A stretch of DNA of 15,592 bases from Ureaplasma sp. (lineage in GTDB: Bacteria; Bacillota_I; Bacilli_A; Mycoplasmatales; Mycoplasmoidaceae): NCBI GenBank assembly GCA_020024775.1, contig JAHHTF010000016.1, forward strand, positions 1 through 15,592. The letters run 5' to 3'. Shown one piece after another: positions 9,163 to 15,592 of the stretch. The position numbers were made by a program, and so were the translations under genes. The notes under the pieces are model-generated. The model was not told the DNA's origin. It did no database searches and was given only the letters and a program-made list of their open reading frames with translations. Numbering within the stretch: position 1 is the first letter of the stretch; each line of letters starts with the position of its first letter.

Positions 9163-9694
9163 GTTTATACCTTCTAATTCTAATTGTGTGTGCAATAAAT
9201 AAAAACAATATAACTAGCACTGAGAAGTTAATAGCATTGAATATTAGATTATATGCTAATGAAAACTCGAGTGTAGTTTGGTAAAAGACTACCCCAGAAA
9301 TAGTATTCCATAGATATGCTTGCAACATACTTGGTGTTAGTAGTACAAAGAATAATGAGTCTTTAGTTCTTTGTGCAAAAATGAAAAATAATCAATTTGA
9401 TCAATAATAAAATAAGTAATCAAAAATTGGATTATTCTGGGAGTAGTAAATAAGATTTAATAAAGGACATATAACAAAGAAAAGGAATTTAATTCCTTTG
9501 TCTTTGATTGTATATGCTCCAATTAAATAAACCACTCAAGCTAATTGGATACCATAAAAATTATTTATTAGTTCAAAGCATCTAGTGATGCTAGTTGCTA
9601 TAAAAAATAAAGCAATAAGAGCAGATGCTCATGTAAGGTTTTTGATTTTGTTAGTATTGCTTGAGTAGGTTGTTAGATGATTATTTTTCACCAC
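9134..9694 (-). CDS. Unrecognised integral membrane protein, about six TM segments
   Basis: I do not recognise a family. The 186-aa product has about six hydrophobic segments near residues 20-37, 47-63, 69-84, 90-107, 114-139 and 147-171. Short charged loops (TRCFE, KDKGIK, AQRTKD) separate them, and a strongly basic tail (RIRRYKHVKRKKNSR) would be cytoplasmic by the positive-inside rule. There is no ATG near the 5' end. An in-frame stop lies immediately upstream of two consecutive GTG codons (9694 and 9691), so one of these is the likely start. That start overlaps the ktrA end by 14 bp, and the 3' end overlaps DUF402 by 29 bp. It follows a K+-channel regulatory subunit but does not look like KtrB, which has eight helices and glycine-rich P-loops. 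Confidence 0.7.
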
Positions 9695-10361
9695 TTAATA
9701 CTTGCACAACATCAGGGATTGATGCATTTTTACAAGCAATAGTTACAATATCATCTTTGATTAATTCTGTTGTTGATCTAACAGGGAAAATAATATCGTC
9801 ATCTCTGTTGATCATAATTACGTTTGTTAAGAAACGACTTTTTAATTCAAACTTAGATAAAGGTCAACCAAAGATTTTTTCATTAGTTACTTTTACTTTA
9901 ATAATTGAAATACCATGGTCTTGAGTTGATAGGTTTAAGTCGATTCCATTAAGAAGTCTGAACCCTAACATTTGAGCAACAATTTCATCTGTTCAAATGA
10001 TTTCAACGTTTTCTTCACCTAATAAACTTAGAACGTTTTTGTGAACATCGTTCTTAACCCGAGCAATGATCTTTTGAACTTTTAATTTGATTAGGTTAGA
10101 AACAGTTAGAATGGATTTTTCCATCTCATGTGTTCCAACAATAACTATATCAAATTGGGCAATGTTCATAGATTCTAAAGCTGCTAGGTTTGTTGAATCT
10201 ATTTTGTATACATATGGGAATGTTGAAGATAGTTGTTCAACAACATCCACACTACTATCTAGTAAGATAACTCTAGCACCAGAATCTTGTAAGAATGTGG
10301 CAAGTTCTAATGTGAAACCATCAATCCCAATAATACAATATTCTTTTCTAGTTTCAGACAT
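9681..10361 (-). CDS. ktrA: KtrA/TrkA-like potassium uptake regulatory subunit (RCK domains)
   Basis: Cytoplasmic gating ring subunit of a Ktr/Trk K+ uptake system; binds nucleotides and partners with a KtrB membrane subunit. The 226-aa size and two-domain layout match KtrA. The RCK-N Rossmann domain (~6-125) starts with CIIGIDGFTLELATFL and continues with VILLDSSVDVVEQL, FDIVIVGTHEMEKSILT and IIARVKND. RCK-C follows (~140-222), ending in IVTIACKNASIPDV. The dinucleotide motif GxGxxG is altered: only the first Gly (G13) is kept, with Asp and Thr at the other two positions. Nucleotide specificity may therefore differ. No ktrB is in the window. The ATG lies 2 nt after the gyrA stop, with GAAGGTG inside the gyrA end as ribosome site. 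One TGA Trp. Confidence 0.85.
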
Positions 10362-10363
10362 GA

Positions 10364-12898
10364 TTATTCACCTTCAACAACTGTTGGAGTTTCAGCTGCT
10401 TCATCTTCTTCGTCATCAAAGAATCCAGATTTAAATACTGCAACTGATTTAATATATTCTTTGTTGTTTAAGTTCATAATTTTAACACCAGCAGTGTTTC
10501 TACTGATTACTGAAATGTTTTTAACTTTAGTTCTAATAACATTACCAGTGTTTGCAATGATTAAGATATCATCTTCATCTGTTAATAATTTTAAAGCAAC
10601 AATTGGTCCAGTTTTTTCATTAACCTTTAAAGTGATAACCCCTTTTGAAGCCCTCTTAGTTAAACGGTATAATTCAGCTTCAGTAAGTTTACCAACCCCT
10701 TTAGAACCAACTGAGAATACATAGTTACCTTCTAAAGTTGTACCAGTACCAATTACTTTAACTCCTTCAGATAAACTAATACCTTTAGCACCACTGGCTG
10801 TACGTCCCATACATCTTACATCTGTTTCTTTAAATCTAACAGCATATCCGGCTGAAGATCCAATAAAGATTTCAGATGATCCATCTGTAATGTGAAGATT
10901 GAATAATTCATCACCTTCTCTTAAAGTTATAGCGATTTTACCATTGTTTCTAATTGATTCGAATTCTGCTAAATCTGTTCTTTTTACTAAACCATCTTTA
11001 GTAACAAAGAATAAGAATTTGTTTGCATAATCTTGTGAATCATTAATAGTAATAACACTTAAGATTTTTTCATCTTTTTCAATGTTTAAGAAGTTTTGAG
11101 CTGGGATACCTTTTGAAATTCTAGAACCAGGTGGAACTTGGTGTCCTCTGATTCTATAAACTTTACCTAGGTTGCTGAAGAATAAAACATCAGCATGTGT
11201 GTTTGAAACAATAATTTTTTCAACACTATCATCAGTGTGAGTTTTTGCTCCAACGATTCCAACCCCACCTCTGTTTTGAACACGGTAAGTATCTACAGGT
11301 AGACGTTTGAATCAACCATTAGAAGTCATTGTAATTAAGATGTCTTCTTTTTCAATTAAAGCTTCATCATCTACATTCGCAGAAACTCCATAAAGAATTT
11401 CAGTTCTTCTTTCATCACCATATTTTTCAACAAAGTAATCAAGTTTTTCTGCAATGATTTCGTTTCTTCTATCTTCAGAAGAAATGATTAAATTTAATTC
11501 TTTGATTAATTCTAATAATTGAGCTAATTCATCAGCTAGTTTTTGTTTTTCTAAACCAGTTAATGCTTTTAATCTCATTTCAAGAACAGCTTTAGCTTGG
11601 ATCATGTCTAATTCAAATTTAGCCATTAATCTTTCTGCAGCTTCTTCTGTTGTTGAAGATTCTTTAATAATTTTAATAGCTGAGTCAATATCAGAGATTA
11701 CTTTTAATAAACCATCTAAGATATGAGCTCTTTCTTCAGCTTTCTTTAATTCAAATTTAGCTTTATTAGTAATTACACGGTGTTGGTGTACTAAATAATA
11801 ATGAATAATTTCTTTTAAGTTTAGTACTCTTGGAACACCATCAACTAATGCTAAGTTGTTAACTGAGAAGTTAGTTTGTAATTGAGTTGATTTGTATAAT
11901 TTGTTTAATACAATGTTTGGAATTGCATCTCTTTTTAATTCAATAACAATTCTAATACCATCTCTGTTTGATTCATCACGTAAGTCTGTGATTTCTTTCA
12001 TTTCATCTTTTTTAACTAATTCTACAATCTTTTCAATTAATGCAGTTTTGTTAATAGCATATGGAATTTCAGTAACAATAATATTTGTTTTTCCATTTGC
12101 TTGTTCTTCAAAGTGGTGTTTAGATCTAATAGTTACTGAACCTTTACCAGTTCTAAAGTAACTTTTAATTCCTTCATCACCAAGGATTTCCCCATAAGTT
12201 GGGAAGTCTGGTCCCTTGATATGTTCCATTAAATCATCAATAGTACATTCAGGATTGTGGATTTGGTGTTTAATAGCATTACAGATTTCTGTTAGGTTAT
12301 GTGGTGGCATGTTTGTAGACATCCCAACAGCAATACCGTTAGAACCGTTTGCTAATAAGTTAGGGAAACTAGCTGGTAATACAGTTGGTTCCATTTCGTT
12401 ACCATCATAGTTTTCAACAAACTTAACAGTATCTTTATCAATGTTTTCAAGGATTTCAGCAGCAGCTTTTGAAAGTTTAATTTCTGTATATCTCATTGCA
12501 GCTGCAGAGTCACCATCAATAGAACCGAAGTTTCCGTGACCATCCATTAGCATATATCTTAAACTAAAGTCTTGAGCCATTCTAACCATAGTTTGGTAAA
12601 CAGCAGCATCACCATGTGGGTGGTACTTCCCGATTACTTCCCCAACTAGTCTAGCTGATTTTTTATATGGTTTATCAGGTGTCATTGAAAGACCATGAGC
12701 AGCATATAACACACGACGGTGAACTGGTTTGAATCCATCGTATACGTTAGGTAATGCTCTTGATACAATAACAGACATAGCATAAGACATGAATGAAGTT
12801 TTTAGTTCTTCAGTAATTTCAAGATCTTTTACTGTGGATTGATTAAGTTGTTCTTGAATATCTTCACTTGTTAAACGTGATTTATTATTTTTAGACAT
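10364..12898 (-). CDS. gyrA: DNA gyrase subunit A
   Basis: Breaks and rejoins DNA in the A2B2 gyrase that introduces negative supercoils. The 844-aa frame contains one TGA Trp (residue 529). The N-terminal core has VKDLEITEELKTSFM, SRALPNVYDGFKPVHRR, KYHPHGDAAVYQTMVRM and the catalytic Tyr137 in AAMRYTE. The C-terminal DNA-wrapping beta-pinwheel starts near 530 and carries a GyrA box of QNRGGVG (541-547), which identifies it as GyrA rather than ParC although two positions deviate from QRRGGKG. The later blade GSSAGYAVRF..MGRTASGAKG is canonical. An acidic tail (DDEEDEAAE) ends the protein. A98 and Q102 occupy the places of E. coli S83 and D87. It starts 18 nt after gyrB with AAAGG upstream. 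Confidence 0.96.
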
Positions 12899-12916
12899 AA
12901 TATAATTTACCTTTCA

Positions 12917-14869
12917 TTAAGCATCAATATCTGTTATATATTCAGCATGTTCTTCAATGTATTCTTTTCTAGGTGGAACATCTTCACCCATAAATAATGA
13001 GAATGTTTTATCTGCTAAGATAGCATCTTCAACATTAACTTTTAATAATACTCTATTTAAAGGGTTCATTGTTGTTTCTCAAAGTTGATCAGGGTTCATT
13101 TCCCCTAGCCCTTTATATCTTTGAATATTGAATCTTGCATTTCCTGCATCTTTTTTAAATTGTTCTAATTGTTCTTCTGTATAAGCATATGAAACTGATT
13201 TACCAACAGTAAATTTATATAAAGGAGGTTGAGCAATATAAACGTGCCCATCGAAAATCAATTCTTTCATGTATCTAAAGAAGAAAGTTAATAATAATGT
13301 TCTAATGTGTGAACCATCAACATCGGCATCGGTCATGATGATGATTTTGTTATAACGTAAGTTGTCTTTATTATAGTTACCAGAAATTCCAGTACCAATA
13401 GCTGAAATCATATAAGAGATTTCATCATTAGATAAGATTTTTTCGTAATGACTTTTCTCAACGTTTAGAATTTTACCTTTTAAAGGTAGAATAGCTTGGA
13501 ATTCTCTTTCTCTACCAGTTTTAGCAGAACCACCGGCTGAATCCCCTTCGACTATGTATAATTCTGTTACAGTTGCATCTTTAGATGAACAGTCAGCTAA
13601 TTTACCTGGTAATGAGTTAGATTCAAATGGAGATTTTCTTCTTGCTTCTTCTCTAACCTTTAATGATTTCTTTCTTGCTTCAGCAGCTAGGAAAGCCCGT
13701 TTAATGATTTGTTCAGCAATCATTGGGTTTTCTAATAAAAATTTTTCAAGGATCTCTTCAGTTACACCAGCAACGAATTTTCTTACTTCAGTGTTACCTA
13801 ATTTTTTCTTTGTTTGACCTTCATATTGAGGGTTAGGGTGTTTAACTGATATGATAGCAGTTAAACCTTCTGTGATATCTTCTTTTGTTACTTTTTCATT
13901 AGCATCTTTTACAATTTTTTTATCTAATGCATATTTGTTGATTGTTTTAACAACAGAGTTTAAGAATCCATCTTCATGAACCCCACCTTCAATTGTGTTA
14001 ATGTTGTTACAGAATGAGTGGATTGATGGGTTATAAGTTTTGTTGTATTGGAAAGCTAATTCACAACGGATTAAGTATTTAGTTTTTTCAGCACCATTAA
14101 GTGATTGAGTAAGAACAGGAACTTCTTCTACTTTTTCACCAGCAATGATTTCTGGGAACAATACTTCTTTATCAGTGTTTAAATCTTTAACATATTCACT
14201 TAAACCACCTTCAAAACATCATTGGAATTCTTTCTTAGATTTTTCAGATTTGAATTCAATTCTTAAACCTTTGTTTAAGTAAGCTAATTCTTTTAGACGG
14301 TTGATAATCTTAGGTTCTTCTCATTCGTTTGGTTCCATGATTGTGAAATCAGGGTAGAAACTAATCTTAGTACCATTTGGTCTATCTGTTTTACCAATTA
14401 CTTCTAATTGACCTTGAGGGATACCACCGTTTAAGAATTCAAGGAAGTATTCACTTCCATCTTTTCAAACTCAAACTCTGAATCATTGACTTAAAGCGTT
14501 AACTACAGAAGCACCAACCCCGTGTAACCCACCAGATACTTTATAAGAATCATTATCAAATTTACCACCAGCATGTAATACTGTTAAAACAGTTTCAACT
14601 GTTGATTTTTTTGTTTTAGGGTGGATTTCAACTGGAATACCTCTACCATCATCTTCAACAGTAATAGCTCCATCGATTTCGATTGTAACTTTAACTGTTT
14701 TAGCATAACCAGCCATTGCTTCGTCAATTGAGTTGTCCACAATTTCTCAAATCATATGGTGTAGACCTTGAGAAGATGTAGAACCAATATACATACCAGG
14801 TCTTTTTCTAACTGCTTCAAGACCCTCTAGTACTTTAATACTACTTTCATTATATTCATTGTTAGACAT
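12917..14869 (-). CDS. gyrB: DNA gyrase subunit B
   Basis: ATPase and metal-binding subunit of gyrase. The 650-aa product has the full type II layout. The GHKL ATPase domain shows LEGLEAVRKRPGMYIGS near the N-terminus, EIVDNSIDEAMAG, EDDGRGIP and SGGLHGVGASVVNALS. The transducer and Toprim domains follow, with EGDSAGGSAK near 440 and DADVDGSH near 511. The C-terminal RYKGLGEMNPDQLWETT and the ending GEDVPPRKEYIEEHAEY are typical of GyrB. The length is that of Gram-positive GyrB without the large insert of enterobacteria. AAAGGAG directly upstream fixes the ATG; the S4 gene stop is 11 nt before it. Several Trp codons are TGA. Confidence 0.97.
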
Positions 14870-14880
14870 ATAATTCTCCT

Positions 14881-15087
14881 TTAAATAATTTTGAAAAGAA
14901 TATCATTAATGTCAACAACGTCGTTTCTGTACAATTTCTTTCCACGACGATTTTCTAATTCGTTATTAACTAGAATTTTATTTTCATCTAAAAAAGATTT
15001 AATCTCAGATCCTTGTGAAATTAAACCTATGTATTTGATGAGTTGACATAATGTAATATATTCTGTTTTTATTTCAATATTTTTCAT
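14881..15087 (-). CDS. Small S4-domain RNA-binding protein (YaaA/RlbA type)
   Basis: A 68-aa protein consisting of one S4 fold: LCQLIKYIGLISQGSEIKSFL, then KILVNNELENRRGKKLYRNDVVDI. The alternation of a helix pair and the V.N...E..RGKKL...D.V beta-hairpin is the S4 signature, as in B. subtilis YaaA/RlbA, a ribosome-assembly-linked protein encoded between dnaN and recF near gyrBA. It lies immediately upstream of gyrB here, supporting the assignment. It has no recognisable ribosome-binding site. A TATAAT on the same strand lies only 14 nt from the ATG, suggesting a nearly leaderless transcript. It is probably the first gene of the gyrase operon. Confidence 0.85.
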   Translation of the reverse strand: MKNIEIKTEYITLCQLIKYIGLISQGSEIKSFLDENKILVNNELENRRGKKLYRNDVVDINDILFKII

Positions 15088-15090
15088 ATG

Positions 15091-15115
15091 TATTTAAATA
15101 TATTATATTTAAATA
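15091..15115. repeat. Two copies of the palindrome TATTTAAATA
   Basis: The self-complementary 10-mer TATTTAAATA occurs at 15091-15100 and 15106-15115, separated by 5 nt, straddling the minus-strand -10 box. It could be a regulator-binding site for the gyrase operon, or low-complexity AT sequence. Confidence 0.5.
15102..15107 (-). promoter_or_regulatory. -10 box (TATAAT) of the S4-gyrB-gyrA operon
   Basis: A perfect minus-strand TATAAT lies 14 nt upstream of the S4-protein ATG. Transcription would start about 7 nt before the start codon. No good -35 hexamer is seen at normal spacing. The region is so A+T-rich that chance is a real alternative. Confidence 0.5.
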
Positions 15116-15133
15116 TTTTCAAAATGATTAAAA

Positions 15134-15164
15134 TTTACACCATTAAAGTATTTTTTAGTATAAT
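15134..15164 (+). promoter_or_regulatory. Promoter of rpsU
   Basis: A perfect -10 TATAAT at 15159-15164 is preceded by a TTTACA/TTACAC element at 15134-15140, a spacing of 18-19 nt. Expected transcription start is near 15171, giving a leader of about 24 nt with AAAGGTGG (15177-15184) as ribosome site. Confidence 0.65.
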
Positions 15165-15194
15165 ATTACACATGGCAAAGGTGGTGAATATCAA

Positions 15195-15365
15195 ATGTCA
15201 AGAGGTATCGTTGTTGAAAACGGTGATTTAGAAAAGGCAATTAAAAGATTCAAAAGAATTGCAAATGAAACAAAAAGAGATTCTAAAAGACATCAATACT
15301 ATTTAAGACCAGGGCTTCGTTTAAAAGAAAAACAAAAAGAAGCTAGAAAACACAAAAATCATTAA
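15195..15365 (+). CDS. rpsU: 30S ribosomal protein S21
   Basis: Small basic protein of the 30S subunit, involved in mRNA base-pairing during initiation. The 56-aa product is the normal length and shows the S21 pattern: GIVVENGDLEKAIKRFKRI at the N-terminus, then KRHQYYLRPGLRLKEKQKEARK. AAAGGTGG lies 10 nt before the ATG. A different ATG at 15172 is out of frame and upstream of the ribosome site, so it is not the start. The gene has its own promoter and terminator, consistent with a monocistronic transcript diverging from the gyrase operon. Confidence 0.95.
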   Translation: MSRGIVVENGDLEKAIKRFKRIANETKRDSKRHQYYLRPGLRLKEKQKEARKHKNH

Positions 15366-15393
15366 AAAATAGAGGTTTAAGGCCTCTATTTTT
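15365..15393 (+). terminator. Rho-independent terminator of rpsU
   Basis: An 11-bp stem (15365-15375 with 15383-15393, 7-nt loop) starts within the rpsU stop codon. The right arm ends in a run of T residues, giving a strong intrinsic terminator. Confidence 0.88.
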
Positions 15394-15592
15394 ACTTGTT
15401 TCTGGGTGAATAATTATCAATCATGATCATTTGGAAGATGGATTAAATTTATCAGTAATAAACGAAAATCAATCAAATTATTATTTGAATATAAAAGCAT
15501 TATCTTAATGAAAATTCCCTATTATAGTGGGTTTATCTGGGTGTTTAAGAAATTTTGTGGGGAACCACAATAATAAAACAATTCTAACAAAT
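15394..15592. other. Unassigned 3' segment of the window
   Basis: No gene can be assigned. On the plus strand a 55-codon GTG-started frame (15406-15573) lacks a ribosome site. Another overlapping frame is open to a TAA near 15510 but has no start. On the minus strand two short frames run in from the window edge and stop within about 90 nt. A 6-bp hairpin with GGAA loop (15555-15560 with 15565-15570) has no T-tract. The local base composition is somewhat richer in G (CCCTATTATAGTGGG, TGGGG) than other intergenic DNA here. Confidence 0.4.

Noticed and set aside
14733..14745. TTGTCCACA, one mismatch from a DnaA box
   Set aside because: It is a single copy inside the conserved GyrB coding sequence for VDNS, with no cluster or AT-rich unwinding element around it.
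15172..15194. Earlier ATG as the rpsU start
   Set aside because: It is out of frame with S21 and lies upstream of the AAAGGTGG ribosome site.
15555..15570. Hairpin TTGTGG-GGAA-CCACAA as a terminator
   Set aside because: No T-tract follows on either strand, and the stem is only 6 bp.
15406..15573. 55-codon GTG-started plus-strand frame
   Set aside because: No ribosome site, no recognisable family, and another frame is equally open over much of it.

Overview
The window comes from a mollicute (Mycoplasma-type bacterium) that uses genetic code 4. DNA is very A+T-rich, and the conserved proteins read through only if in-frame TGA is decoded as tryptophan. Examples are relA, pyrG, hisS, aspS, gyrB, gyrA and ktrA, all interrupted by TGA at tryptophan-compatible positions. 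I cannot name the species from the sequence alone.

Layout. Bases 1-6768 hold a tightly packed plus-strand run: relA (bifunctional (p)ppGpp synthetase/hydrolase), pyrG (CTP synthase), hisS and aspS, with gaps of 5, 15 and 1 nt. A small DUF2188-type protein follows in the same direction after a 97-nt AT-rich gap (6866-7129). A strong bidirectional hairpin terminator (7136-7163) closes this half and also closes the convergent half.

Bases 7162-15087 hold eight minus-strand genes. In transcription order they are a small S4-domain protein (YaaA/RlbA type), gyrB, gyrA, a KtrA/TrkA-like K+ channel regulator, an unrecognised 6-TM membrane protein, a DUF402 protein, a DUF3196-like helical protein and a Sua5/YrdC threonylcarbamoyl-AMP synthase. 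Spacing is 2-18 nt or the genes overlap by 14, 29 and 41 bp, so they probably form one long operon. Its promoter would lie in the short divergent region 15088-15194, which also holds the promoter of rpsU (15195-15365, plus strand). rpsU ends in a clear terminator. The last ~200 bases are unassigned.

How the genes fit together. The plus half pairs the stringent-response enzyme with two aminoacyl-tRNA synthetases and the CTP synthase; relA-hisS-aspS is an ancient Firmicutes gene order. S4-gyrB-gyrA looks like a remnant of the Firmicutes oriC cluster (dnaA-dnaN-yaaA-recF-gyrB-gyrA) with recF absent.

The most interesting observation is the CTP synthase. Its amidotransferase domain is present but has lost the nucleophile Cys, the catalytic His and the oxyanion-loop glycine, while the synthetase domain is well conserved. 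This predicts an ammonia-dependent enzyme. Other points are the degenerate dinucleotide-binding motif in KtrA, unusual quinolone-pocket residues in GyrA and a near-leaderless first gene of the gyrase operon. I did not find a CRISPR array, insertion sequence, toxin-antitoxin pair, tRNA or rRNA.
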